Positions 1-8,930 of a stretch of DNA of 64,000 bases are shown in pieces (position 1 is the stretch's first letter; each line of letters starts with the position of its first letter). The stretch comes from Sphingomonas pokkalii (GTDB lineage: Bacteria; Pseudomonadota; Alphaproteobacteria; Sphingomonadales; Sphingomonadaceae), in contig NZ_QENQ01000001.1 in assembly GCF_003096275.1 (NCBI RefSeq), forward strand, positions 3,143,565 to 3,207,564, read 5' to 3'. The position numbers and the translations under genes were made by a program. The notes beneath the pieces were generated by a model. It ran no database searches, had not been told where the DNA came from, and saw only the letters and a list, made by a program, of their open reading frames with translations.

Positions 1-314
1 AGCGCCGCGAGCACCGTTCCGTCGCGATCGCGCTGTGCCGTGCGCGCGGCAGGCACCGCCGAAAGCGGTTCGGCCAAGCCGGGGAAATCGGCGAAGAGAT
101 TGTTGAAGCTTCGGTTCTCCGCGTAGATCACGACGACGGTTTCGATCTCCGTCAGCGCGCCGCGCCGTTGCCGGGAGCCCTGCGCCGCCGATGCCGGCGA
201 TGCGGCGAGCACGCCGGCCATCCCCACCGCGCCGAGCAGCGCGCGCCGCTCGGGGTTCTCGATCGCCGTGTCGGTATCCTCCCGTCGAGGGGATCCGGTC
301 TTGTCGTCGCGCAT
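1..314 (-). CDS. acid phosphatase/phosphoesterase family protein (N-terminal part, runs off the window)
   Basis: About 104 N-terminal residues are visible and the gene continues past the left edge. The start ATG sits 7 bases after a GGGAGG ribosome site. A twin arginine (R23-R24, context NPERRALLG) precedes an Ala-rich hydrophobic stretch ending ASPASAAQ, so a Tat-type signal peptide is likely. The mature part opens with IETVVVIYAENRSFNNLF, the first metal-site motif of the phosphoesterase family that includes AcpA-type acid phosphatases and bacterial phospholipases C. It would hydrolyse phosphate esters in the periplasm or outside the cell. The family assignment rests on this one motif. The substrate cannot be told. 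Confidence 0.75.
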   Translation of the reverse strand, partial: MRDDKTGSPRREDTDTAIENPERRALLGAVGMAGVLAASPASAAQGSRQRRGALTEIETVVVIYAENRSFNNLFADFPGLAEPLSAVPAARTAQRDRDGTVLAA

Positions 315-421
315 GCATCTACCTCCCGCCGCCACGCCTTTGGCGTCGTGCGGGTCGGGTGACAATATTTTATTACAACCATGCGTCGCATCGGCGCTCT
401 TGCCGGGCTGCCATGCGGCTT

Positions 422-2554
422 TCAGAACCGCAGGCGGAGTTCTGCCAGAAAGGTCCGCGGCTCGCCGGGGAAATGCCCGCTTTGCGCGGTGAAGCCAGAG
501 GCCGCGTACACCCGGTCGAAGATGTTATCCACCCGCAGCAGCAGTTCCGCGAAACCCAGCCCTTTGGTGATCGAGGCGTCGAACACGGTATATGGCCGCA
601 CCGCCTGACCGGAGAGGCTGATCCGGCGCGAGACATGCTCGCCTCCGAACGCGAACGCCGCGCCGAACGCCGGCACCTGATAGCGCGTCCAGAACCCCAG
701 CTGGTGCCTCGGCGCATTGGCGAACCGATCGCCGATAGCGTTGGTGATCGACTGGCCCGGAACGGTGCCGGTGATCCGCGCATCGTTATAGGCATAGTTG
801 GCCAGCAGCACCCAGTTGGGCGTCAGGTCCGTCGCCAGATCGACTTCGAAGCCCTTGCTCGTCACTTCGCCGATCGGCGCGAGCGGATCGATGCCGTTGA
901 CCGGTGCGCGGCCGGGATCGACCTGCAGGATGTTCTTGCGCACGATGCGATAGGCGGCGGCATTCGCCTGCAGCCGGCCCTGGAACAATTGCGTCTTCAC
1001 GCCCGCTTCCAACTGGTTGCCGGTTACCGGCGCGAAGGGGCCGCCGGCATCGCGGTTCTGGTCGGCGGCGGCCTGTGGTTCGAAGCTCTGCGACCAACTG
1101 GCATAGAGCGAGACATCCTGGCGCGGCTTGAAGATCGCGCCGCCCCGGAAGGTCACATCGCTATCGGCATAGCGGGAACGCCCGGAAACCGCGTTGCCGG
1201 TGCTCACGGTGACCCCGTCCTCGAACCGATCGTAGCGCAGGCCGGCGACCAGCAGCAGTGCGTCGGTGATACTGACCTGGTCCTGCAGATAGGCGCCCTT
1301 CCGCTTGGTTCGCGTATCGGTGACGGTGAAGGGCAGCAGCGCGGCGCGAGCGGCGTCGCCCGATCCGCGGCCATAGGCGGGGTTGCTGAGGCTGAGCGAG
1401 GTCACGCCCGCCCGCAGGATGCGCGAGCGCAGGACGCTGGTTTCGTGATACCAGTCGGCGCCCGCCTGGAACTTGTGCGCCATGCCGAGCAGGTCCACCC
1501 GCGCCGTCGCATTGGCCATGAAGGACAAGCCGTCGACGGGGCGGATCTGATCGCGAAACTCGCGCCGGACGAGATCGGGATTGGCGGGATCGAGCCCGCG
1601 CGGTTCGTGATATTGCTGGGTTTCGGTCGCCTTGAAATAGCGCACCCCCGCGTCGAACGTGACGCGGTCGCCGATCGCCGTTGCATAGCGCGCCTGATAG
1701 GCTTGCGAGCGCAGGTGCAGGAAATCGGTTTTTTCGTTCGCGTTCCAGCGGATGCTGGTGAGGAAATGGCCGGCATCGTCCACCAGGATGCCGCGGAGTC
1801 GGTTGGCCTGGAACTGGCTGTCGTAGATCGTCGCCTGTAGCGTCAGCTTGCCGCCCTGGTTGGTCTTGATGGCGATGCCGCCATCGCCGATGCGGGATTT
1901 GTTCTGTGTGTTGCGGCGGAAGGGATCCATCGATTCATAGAATCCCCCCAGCCGATAGGTGACGATGCCCTGGCGATCGACCGGGCCGCCCGCCTCGGCG
2001 GAAATGCCGACGCGATCGTAGCTGCCGCCGGTGATGACCGCGCGCAGGCCGGTCTTGTCCGCAGGGGTCTTGGAGACATAGTTGATGATCCCGCCAGGCG
2101 AGCCGGGGCCGAAGAACAGGCCTGCCGGCCCCTTCAGCACCTCCACCCGTTCGATGTTGAACAATTGCGGGACCGAGAAGCCGATGAACGGATTGCCGCG
2201 CTGGCCGTCGTAGAAGGACTGATCCTGCCGGAAGCCGCGGAAGGTGACGCCGGCATAGCTGAAGGCGGTGACGCCGGAGATGTTGCGATAGATGTCGGTC
2301 GCGTCGCGGGCGCCCTGATCGGTGAACAGATCGGCATTGATGACCTGTACCGCCTGCGGGATGTTCATCGGGTCTTCCGCAGCCTTGCCGACGGTGGTCT
2401 GCTCAACCCGATAGAGGCGCTGGGCGCGACCGGTAACGGTGATCTCGCTGGCGGAAGCGGCGTCGCCAGCCGGTGTCTCCTGCGCGCATGCCGGTGCCGC
2501 CAGAACCATCGATGCGGACACCAGCAATACGCTTCGTACAGATACCACTTTCAC
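422..2554 (-). CDS. TonB-dependent siderophore receptor
   Basis: Outer-membrane receptor of about 710 residues that imports ferric siderophore with TonB energy. A signal peptide ends in APACAQ and is followed by a plug domain starting at EITVTG. The plug contains NIPQAVQVI, typical of the siderophore subfamily (FhuA-like), and VEVLKGPAGLFFGPGSPGG. A beta-barrel follows and ends in a terminal Phe (AELRLRF). The frame is open further upstream, but a Fur-like palindrome covers the ATG at 2578, so the GTG at 2554 (or 2548) giving a clean signal peptide is preferred. The phosphoesterase gene lies downstream on the same strand after about 107 bases. Confidence 0.88.
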   Translation of the reverse strand: MKVVSVRSVLLVSASMVLAAPACAQETPAGDAASASEITVTGRAQRLYRVEQTTVGKAAEDPMNIPQAVQVINADLFTDQGARDATDIYRNISGVTAFSYAGVTFRGFRQDQSFYDGQRGNPFIGFSVPQLFNIERVEVLKGPAGLFFGPGSPGGIINYVSKTPADKTGLRAVITGGSYDRVGISAEAGGPVDRQGIVTYRLGGFYESMDPFRRNTQNKSRIGDGGIAIKTNQGGKLTLQATIYDSQFQANRLRGILVDDAGHFLTSIRWNANEKTDFLHLRSQAYQARYATAIGDRVTFDAGVRYFKATETQQYHEPRGLDPANPDLVRREFRDQIRPVDGLSFMANATARVDLLGMAHKFQAGADWYHETSVLRSRILRAGVTSLSLSNPAYGRGSGDAARAALLPFTVTDTRTKRKGAYLQDQVSITDALLLVAGLRYDRFEDGVTVSTGNAVSGRSRYADSDVTFRGGAIFKPRQDVSLYASWSQSFEPQAAADQNRDAGGPFAPVTGNQLEAGVKTQLFQGRLQANAAAYRIVRKNILQVDPGRAPVNGIDPLAPIGEVTSKGFEVDLATDLTPNWVLLANYAYNDARITGTVPGQSITNAIGDRFANAPRHQLGFWTRYQVPAFGAAFAFGGEHVSRRISLSGQAVRPYTVFDASITKGLGFAELLLRVDNIFDRVYAASGFTAQSGHFPGEPRTFLAELRLRF

Positions 2555-2568
2555 CCCCGGGACAATGA

Positions 2569-2583
2569 TGCGAATCATTCGCA
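2569..2583 (-). promoter_or_regulatory. Fur box candidate before the siderophore receptor
   Basis: The 15-base sequence TGCGAATCATTCGCA is a perfect 7-1-7 palindrome and fits the Fur-box pattern TGANAATNATTNTCA apart from C for A at the third base and its partner. It lies 15 bases upstream of the preferred GTG start of a siderophore-type TonB receptor. This is the expected place for iron-dependent repression. Confidence 0.65.
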
Positions 2584-2777
2584 GGAGGGGCTCCTTACGG
2601 GCGTGGTCGACCGGTGCCAAGTGCTATTGCGAGGCATAATTGATTAGGCGGGTGCGTGGCGAGGACGCAAGCCGGTACTGGAAGGGCGCGCCTTTCGGGC
2701 ATTTCGATGCGAAAGTTCGCGCCCCTTCTCACGCGGTGCGGCCAGCCCCGTTCACGGCGCTGGCCTGTGCACGGCGT

Positions 2778-4571
2778 TCATTCCACCTCGCGCGCGATCG
2801 GATAGCGTAGCACGAACGGATGCCCTGGCCCGGCCCGGCCGAACAGCCAGGCCAGCCGCGCATCGCCATCAGCGGCGAAAGCGGGGTCGGCACGGAGCTT
2901 TGCCTCAAATTCCGCCTTGATCGCCGGCTCGGTCGCAAGCAGGCGGTCGCCTAGCGCCGCCAGAATATAGGCGTCGGTATTGGGGGCGGGCGCGAGCATT
3001 TCCGGGAAGAAACCCCAAGCGAGAAACGAATCCTGACTCTCTGGTTCCAGCAGCGCCGCGGCCAGCAGCCCGAGCGGCTGATCGGCGGAAACCCGCACGC
3101 TACCCGCGGGCAGCGTCTCCTCCGCCTGGCCATGCACGAAGCCGGCGGTGATCGGCACGCGCCCTTCCTTGGGCTGGGCAAGCTTCGCATCGACCAGACG
3201 GACCCGATCCAGCTTCAGCGTTCGCGGCGCAGCAATCGCTTCGAAGGCGATGCCATGGACGCGCAGGCGATCGATCACCTCCGCCTGTTCGGGCGGAATC
3301 CACCAGGCCCGGGGCAGGCGCACGGTTTCGGTCGGGCGCTGGCCGATGATCGGCATCCGAAATGTGATCGGCTTGCCCAGCCAGCGCTGCTCCATCCGCC
3401 CCGATGCCGGGGAAGGGGCCATCGCGAACGCCACGCCCTTGAACTGATCGATCCAGCCGATCGGCTGTTCTGCGGGTGTCCAGCGGGTCAGCAATGTGGC
3501 CGGGCGGGCGGCGCGATCCTGCGCCTTGGCGGCGGCGATCCGTTCGGCATCGCTCGCCGCGATCCGCAGCGCAGCCTCCAGCAGCACATAGGTGCCCAGG
3601 ACGCGTTGCCGATAGGGCTTCAGCATGTGGTTTTCGACCAGCACCGTCGGCATGCCGATGAAGTCGCCATAGCCGGTCGAGTAGCGCGGCCCTTCGGGGC
3701 TGTAGCGGATGCCCTTGGTCGGCACCCGTGTGTCGATCGGGCTGGGGTAGACGATCGGGGTGTGGCCCGCCTGGCGCAGCGCCCGCATCGCGGCGGGGCC
3801 GAAGCGCTGTTCCAGCCAGTCGGCGGTGGCGCGGTGGCGCGCATATCGCCCCCAGCCGGCATAGGTGAAGGTGATATCATACTGCATGTCGAAACCTTCG
3901 CTGACATGGCAGTCGACATAGAGGATGGGATCGAACTGGCGGATCAGCCCGATCATCGCCCGCGTCTCGGGCGCATCGACCTTGGCGTAATCGCGGTTCA
4001 GGTCGATGTTGCGGGCATTGGCGTCTTCGCCCTTCTGGGCGGGCCCGCGCAGATGGACGAAGTTCCAGGGGCTCATCTGCTCATGGCCGTCGATATTGTA
4101 GATCGGCACGAAGACGAGATCGACGCGATCGAGCAGATCGGCCTTGCCGCGCAGGGCGATGTCGCGCAACAGCATCAGCCCGGCATCCTTGCCGTCGATC
4201 TCACCCGAATGGATGCCGGCCTGGATCAGCACGACGGGCTTGGGGCTGCCGCCGTTGCTCGCGCGCACATACAGCATCTCGCGGCCGCGACCGGTGCGAC
4301 CGAAGCTGTGCAGGCTGATGCGCGGAGACGCCGCATCCAGCCGCTCCAGCCATGCCCGCACCTCCGCATAGCGCGGCGTGGTCTTGAAACCGGCGGCCTC
4401 GGCGGGAGTGATCCAGGGATCTCCCGGCCGCGCGACCAGTGCTTCGCTCTTGCCCGACCAGGGCAGCGTGGGCGGCAGTTCCAGCACGTCCTGCGCGGAC
4501 AGCGGGGCTGCGCCCAATGGGAGCAGCACGGCAGCCAGCAGTGCCGCGTAGCGGCGGGAGGGGGTGTTCAT
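2778..4571 (-). CDS. M14-family zinc carboxypeptidase, secreted
   Basis: About 597 residues. The signal peptide ends near GAAPLSAQ. The zinc-binding motif HSGE (H121, E124) lies in GIHSGEIDGKDA, and the third ligand His is probably in YVDCHVSEGFD, as in M14 metallocarboxypeptidases. The enzyme would trim C-terminal residues from peptides in the periplasm or outside the cell. It starts about 48 bases after the TonB receptor gene on the same strand, so the two are probably co-transcribed. The ligand taken up by that receptor may therefore be peptide-like or processed by this enzyme (inference). The start at 4571 is chosen because the signal peptide begins there. An ATG at 4586 is possible. Confidence 0.82.
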   Translation of the reverse strand: MNTPSRRYAALLAAVLLPLGAAPLSAQDVLELPPTLPWSGKSEALVARPGDPWITPAEAAGFKTTPRYAEVRAWLERLDAASPRISLHSFGRTGRGREMLYVRASNGGSPKPVVLIQAGIHSGEIDGKDAGLMLLRDIALRGKADLLDRVDLVFVPIYNIDGHEQMSPWNFVHLRGPAQKGEDANARNIDLNRDYAKVDAPETRAMIGLIRQFDPILYVDCHVSEGFDMQYDITFTYAGWGRYARHRATADWLEQRFGPAAMRALRQAGHTPIVYPSPIDTRVPTKGIRYSPEGPRYSTGYGDFIGMPTVLVENHMLKPYRQRVLGTYVLLEAALRIAASDAERIAAAKAQDRAARPATLLTRWTPAEQPIGWIDQFKGVAFAMAPSPASGRMEQRWLGKPITFRMPIIGQRPTETVRLPRAWWIPPEQAEVIDRLRVHGIAFEAIAAPRTLKLDRVRLVDAKLAQPKEGRVPITAGFVHGQAEETLPAGSVRVSADQPLGLLAAALLEPESQDSFLAWGFFPEMLAPAPNTDAYILAALGDRLLATEPAIKAEFEAKLRADPAFAADGDARLAWLFGRAGPGHPFVLRYPIAREVE

Positions 4572-4619
4572 CGTCTCAACCATCATAGAAGCGGTACAGG
4601 AACGGCTGGGGCGCCGCGT

Positions 4620-6776
4620 TCAGAAAGTCGCGCGGAGCCCGATCGTGGCGGTGCGCGGTGCCCCCGGCTGCACCCAGAGCGGGCTGTAGCTGTTGGCGTA
4701 CCAATGCACATCGAACAGGTTCGACACCGTGCCGAACAGCTGTACCCGATCGGTCAGCTCGACTTCGCCGAAGGCGCGCGCCAGCGTGTGCGCGGGCAGC
4801 GTGAAACGGGTACCCGTTTCGCCCGAACGTTCGCCGACATATTGCACGCCTCCGCCGAACCGTGCCTTCCTGCCGGCAATCGTGACGTCGCGCGCTAGCT
4901 GCAGGTTCAGCGTGTGATCGGGGATATTGATCAGCCGGTCGCCCGGATGCACCTGGAACGAGAAGTTGGCATCGAGCACATTCGAACGCGCCTCGGCATC
5001 GACATAGGCATAGCTGAGCAGCAGATCGAACCCGCCGGGGAGCTTGCCGTTCAGGTCCACTTCGACGCCGCGGCTGCGCGCCTTGCCGATCGCCACCGAG
5101 AAGCCGGGATTGTTGGTATCACTGGCCAGCACGTTGCGCTTGTTCATCTCGAACACGGCGATGGTGCCGTTCAGCCGCCCGCCGAACGCGGCCAGCTTGA
5201 TCCCGGCTTCCATCGATCGGGTGGTCTCGGGCTCGAAGATCAGCCCGGCGGCATCGGTGCCGACATTGGCGCGATACCCCTCGCCATAGCTGGCGTAGAG
5301 GCTCAGCGGATCGCTCAGGCGATAGACGATGCCCGCCTGCGGGCTGAAGCGCCCGCGCGCGCGCCGGCTGGTCATCCGGGTCAGGTCGTTATCGGTGCGC
5401 AGCAACAGATGGTCGTAGCGGCCGCCGACACGGATCTGGAGCCGATCGGTCACGCTGATCTGGTCCTGCACATAGGCGCCGCTGGCCTGTTGCAGGTCGC
5501 GGCGATCGGTGTTGACCGTTGGTGTCGGCAAGGGGAAGCGGCCATAGACCGGATTGAGGAGGTCGATCACATAGCCCGCGCGGTCGCTGGGCGCGGATGA
5601 AACCAGCGGTGGACGGACGCGGGTGAACAGCTGATCATAAACGAAGCGATCGTGATCGGCCCCGACGATCACTCGGTGCCGCAGCGGTCCGGTTTCGAAA
5701 TCGCCCGATATTTCGGCGCGCACCACGGTTTGCCCCGCATCGTAGCGGCGGCTGCGGCGCTGGCGGGAGAGCGAGCGTCCGTCGACGAACAGCTTCTGGC
5801 GCGAGGCGGTGAGTTCGGCGTCCGACGAGAAGCCGGTGAGCAACGTGTCACGCCGGCTGGCGCCGATCGAGAGGCTCCAGCGATCGTTGAAATCGTGCTG
5901 GAGGCGCAGCTGGTGGCCGGTGGCGCGGGCCACCGTATCACCGTCGCCCGGCTCGCCCAGGAAGCGGGAGCGTGGCACGGTGTCGAAGTTGCCGCCGAGC
6001 ACGACGATGCCGCGATCGAACGGGGTTTCTACCCGTGTCCATTCGAAATCATAGGTCACCCGCGTGTTCGCGCCGAGCGCGAAGCCGAACGAGGGCAGCA
6101 GGCCCCAGCGCTTCTGCCGGATCGTGTCGCGGAAGGTGTCGCCATCCTCGACATAGCCGATCAGGCGCGCGGTGACTCCGCCGGTCAGCGCGATGTTGGC
6201 ATCGCCTTCCGCGCGCACCCGATCGAAGCTGCCATATTGCAGCGCCGCCGAACCGAAGCTGCGGCCGAGCTGCGCCTGCTTGGTGACGAGGTTGATCGTG
6301 CCGCCCGGTTCGCCGCGGCCGAGCAGCGCCGCGGCCGGCCCCTTCAATATTTCGATCCGCTCAATACCCGCCACGTCGCGCTGGCCGCTGAAGCCGCGTC
6401 CGGCGTTGAAGCCGTTTACCAGATAGCCGCTGGGCAGATTCTCGTCCCCGGCGAAACCGCGGATCGCGAACGCATCCCACAGGCCGCCCAGCGTGTTCTG
6501 CCGTGCCACCGATGCATTCAGGTCCAGCGCATCGGTCAGCCGGGTGATGTTCTGCTCCTGCAGCAGCTGTTCGTCGATCATCGCAATCGACTGGGGGATC
6601 TCGCGCAGAGCGAAGTTGCCGCGATAGGACTGGCGGACCCCGGTAACGGTGATTTCCTCACGCTCGCCGTCGGCGCGAACCTCCTGTTCGGTTTGCGCAA
6701 AGGCAGGCGAGCACGAAAGCAGGACAGCGGCTGGCAGAGCGCCGGCAAGCGCGCCGGTACGAACAGAACGAAGCAA
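4620..6776 (-). CDS. TonB-dependent siderophore receptor, second copy type
   Basis: About 718 residues from a TTG start that has AGGGGA 7 bases upstream and a signal peptide ending SCSPAFAQ. An upstream ATG at 6890 is the alternative. The plug begins EEITVTG and contains REIPQSIAMI and IERIEILKGPAAALLGRGEPGG, marks of siderophore-type receptors. The barrel ends with GLRATF, giving the usual terminal Phe. Sequence similarity to the receptor at 422 is only that of the family, so this is not a recent duplication. The M14 peptidase gene follows directly. No Fur box as clean as that of the first receptor was seen upstream. Confidence 0.86.
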   Translation of the reverse strand: MLRSVRTGALAGALPAAVLLSCSPAFAQTEQEVRADGEREEITVTGVRQSYRGNFALREIPQSIAMIDEQLLQEQNITRLTDALDLNASVARQNTLGGLWDAFAIRGFAGDENLPSGYLVNGFNAGRGFSGQRDVAGIERIEILKGPAAALLGRGEPGGTINLVTKQAQLGRSFGSAALQYGSFDRVRAEGDANIALTGGVTARLIGYVEDGDTFRDTIRQKRWGLLPSFGFALGANTRVTYDFEWTRVETPFDRGIVVLGGNFDTVPRSRFLGEPGDGDTVARATGHQLRLQHDFNDRWSLSIGASRRDTLLTGFSSDAELTASRQKLFVDGRSLSRQRRSRRYDAGQTVVRAEISGDFETGPLRHRVIVGADHDRFVYDQLFTRVRPPLVSSAPSDRAGYVIDLLNPVYGRFPLPTPTVNTDRRDLQQASGAYVQDQISVTDRLQIRVGGRYDHLLLRTDNDLTRMTSRRARGRFSPQAGIVYRLSDPLSLYASYGEGYRANVGTDAAGLIFEPETTRSMEAGIKLAAFGGRLNGTIAVFEMNKRNVLASDTNNPGFSVAIGKARSRGVEVDLNGKLPGGFDLLLSYAYVDAEARSNVLDANFSFQVHPGDRLINIPDHTLNLQLARDVTIAGRKARFGGGVQYVGERSGETGTRFTLPAHTLARAFGEVELTDRVQLFGTVSNLFDVHWYANSYSPLWVQPGAPRTATIGLRATF

Positions 6777-7060
6777 TGCGGAATCCCCTGATTGATTCGG
6801 GCGCCGGCAGGGATCGCGGCACACCGGGATATCGACGCCGCGGATCCTGGACCCGGCAGCAACAATGAGATGTTGTAACGTTCTCTTCATTTTCGGGCAA
6901 GAGGGGAATGGTGCGACGCAGCGCGGTGTGGCGCGCGCAATGCCCGGCGGCGAATTTCGCCCCGGCATTGGCTGCCGTCAGTGGGCGGCCCATCGGCGCG
7001 CCGATCAGGCGCGCTTTGGGCGTTGGATGGCGTCCGCTGGTCCTGCTGTTTCGCCGACCT

Positions 7061-8920
7061 TCAATCCAGCACGATCGACAGGCGCAGGCTGCGCCCGGGC
7101 GCGGGCGTGCCGACGGCATCCCAACTGCGATTATCCCCGAGATTGCGAACGGTAGCGCGAATCCGCAGGCGCGATGTGATCCGATAGGCGAGCGCGGCAT
7201 CCGCCTCCAGATGGCCGGGCGTAACTCGCAGCCCTGTCGGGACCGCGCTGTCGTTGACGTCGCTGTTGCCGCGCAGGGTCGTATCGGTGCGCCATGCGCC
7301 GCGCTCCCAGGAGAGGCGGACATTGCCGCTCAAGGCGGGGCGCCCGCGCAGCGGGGTTTCGCTCTCCACCGAAAGATAGGTGAGGGTGCCCCCAGCCGAC
7401 CAGCCATGCCCCAGCCGCAGCGCCAGCGCGCCTTCCGCGCCGCGCGTGCCGACCCGCGCCCGATTGACCAGCCCGAAGGCGACCGGATCGAAATCGATCA
7501 GATTGCGGAAGCGATTGTCGAACAACGTTAGGCTGGCCTGGCCGCCCGGCACCGGCAACTCGATGCCGAGATCCAGGCTGCGGCTGGTCTCCGGTGCGAG
7601 CGATGCATTGCCGATCAACGGGTGGCCCAGCGCATAGAGGCTCGGGCGCTTATAGCCATTGGCGAGATGCGCGAAGAGTGCAGGGCCGGAGGGCCGCGTC
7701 TCCCAGCGGACGCTGCCGCGTCCGGTCCAGTTGCCGCTACCGCCCGACAGCTTGTCGTAGCGCACGGCGCCGCCGAGCGTCAGGCCGCCCGATGCGTGCA
7801 GGGTCGCTTCGCCAAAGCCGCTACGGGTCGTTCGGGTCCGCGCGAATTGCACCGGGAGCGGAAAGCCGAAGTCGAGCGTGCCGGTGCTGCTACCTTCCTC
7901 GCGCAGGATCGCGCCGCCGGTGGAAAGCGTGAACGGCCCAAGCTCACCGGCGAGCGCGGCGATGCTTTCGAACCGGGCGAAGCGATCCTGGACGGTGGTG
8001 GCGGGTACGCCATCGAGGGCGCCGGGGGCGATCGGCGGCGCATTGCCGTCGCCATGCTGAACCGACCAGGATATCGACAGGCTGGGCCGTATCCGCGCGG
8101 AGGGATCACGGGCGAGCGACAGGGCGCCCAGGCTCAGATCGCCGCTGCGGCGTTCGTGCGTGCGGATCACGGCGAGCAGGGGGCCGCCGCTGTCCTCCGG
8201 GAAGCGCGTGCCGTCGGTGGTGGTGTAGAGTCCCAGGGCCGCGAGGCGGAAATCGCCCCATTGCTGGTGGGCCCTGCCGAACAGCTGGTCGCGGCGAAGC
8301 GATCCCGCCGGATCTCCATCGCCGCTATCGTAGCGGGCCCCGGAGGCGATCACGCCCCCGCCGGCCCAGCCGCCAGCGATGCTTGCCGAGGCGGCGCCGC
8401 CATAGCGGCTGTCGATCCATCCCTGCGCGCCGGCGCGCAGGCCGTTCTGCGTTGGCGTGCGGGTTACGATCTGCACAACCCCGGACAAGGCATCGGAACC
8501 ATGGATGGCCGATCCGCTCATCCGCGAAACCTCGACCCGCGCAACGATCGACGGATCGAGCAGGGCGAAATCGAAGGCGCCTCCGGCACTGCCGGTTGGA
8601 TCGTTGAGCCGGACGCCATCGATCATCACTGTCGTGAAATTCGGTTCGCCGCCCCGGATCGACAGGAACGTCCCGCCGGCGGGACCGCCGGTGGAAAAGG
8701 CGCGGATGCCCGGTAGGTCGTCCAGAACTTCGATCAGTGAAGCCGGCTGCCGGCGCGCGATGACCTCGCGATCCGCGATGGCGATGCCGGCAATGTCCCC
8801 GGTGCGGGATGCGGTGACGAAGATATCCTGCTTCCCCGCATCTGCGGATATCGTCTGGGCAAGCGCTTCAGGCGCGACGAAGGAGGCGGCAACTGCCGCC
8901 AGCGATATTGTCCAGCGCAA
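7061..8920 (-). CDS. TonB-dependent receptor, BtuB/CirA-like
   Basis: About 619 residues. The signal peptide is a short Ala-rich stretch ending APEALAQ, reached from a TTG start only 10 bases after the stop of the VioB-like gene. The TonB box region is DIFVTASR. The plug has SLIEVLDDLPGIRAFS, FLSIRGGEPNFTTVMIDGVRLND and VEVSRMSGSAIHGSDALSGVVQIVT, like vitamin B12 and small-siderophore receptors. The C-terminus is SLRLSIVLD, without the usual terminal aromatic residue. It is the third gene of an operon with a split VioB-like pair, so it may import something made or used by that pair. The substrate is unknown, and no cobalamin riboswitch precedes the operon. Confidence 0.82.
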   Translation of the reverse strand: MRWTISLAAVAASFVAPEALAQTISADAGKQDIFVTASRTGDIAGIAIADREVIARRQPASLIEVLDDLPGIRAFSTGGPAGGTFLSIRGGEPNFTTVMIDGVRLNDPTGSAGGAFDFALLDPSIVARVEVSRMSGSAIHGSDALSGVVQIVTRTPTQNGLRAGAQGWIDSRYGGAASASIAGGWAGGGVIASGARYDSGDGDPAGSLRRDQLFGRAHQQWGDFRLAALGLYTTTDGTRFPEDSGGPLLAVIRTHERRSGDLSLGALSLARDPSARIRPSLSISWSVQHGDGNAPPIAPGALDGVPATTVQDRFARFESIAALAGELGPFTLSTGGAILREEGSSTGTLDFGFPLPVQFARTRTTRSGFGEATLHASGGLTLGGAVRYDKLSGGSGNWTGRGSVRWETRPSGPALFAHLANGYKRPSLYALGHPLIGNASLAPETSRSLDLGIELPVPGGQASLTLFDNRFRNLIDFDPVAFGLVNRARVGTRGAEGALALRLGHGWSAGGTLTYLSVESETPLRGRPALSGNVRLSWERGAWRTDTTLRGNSDVNDSAVPTGLRVTPGHLEADAALAYRITSRLRIRATVRNLGDNRSWDAVGTPAPGRSLRLSIVLD

Positions 8921-8930
8921 CGGGCTGCTC

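Noticed and set aside
191..1840. Long open frame on the plus strand across the first TonB receptor
   Set aside because: Its translation is Arg/Ala-rich without any family motif. It mirrors a clear receptor gene on the other strand, a common shadow in GC-rich DNA.
6777..7060. Possible cobalamin riboswitch between the BtuB-like gene and the next receptor gene
   Set aside because: No B12-box-like core (GCCACTG with GGGAAGG) was found, and the BtuB-like gene ends rather than starts here.
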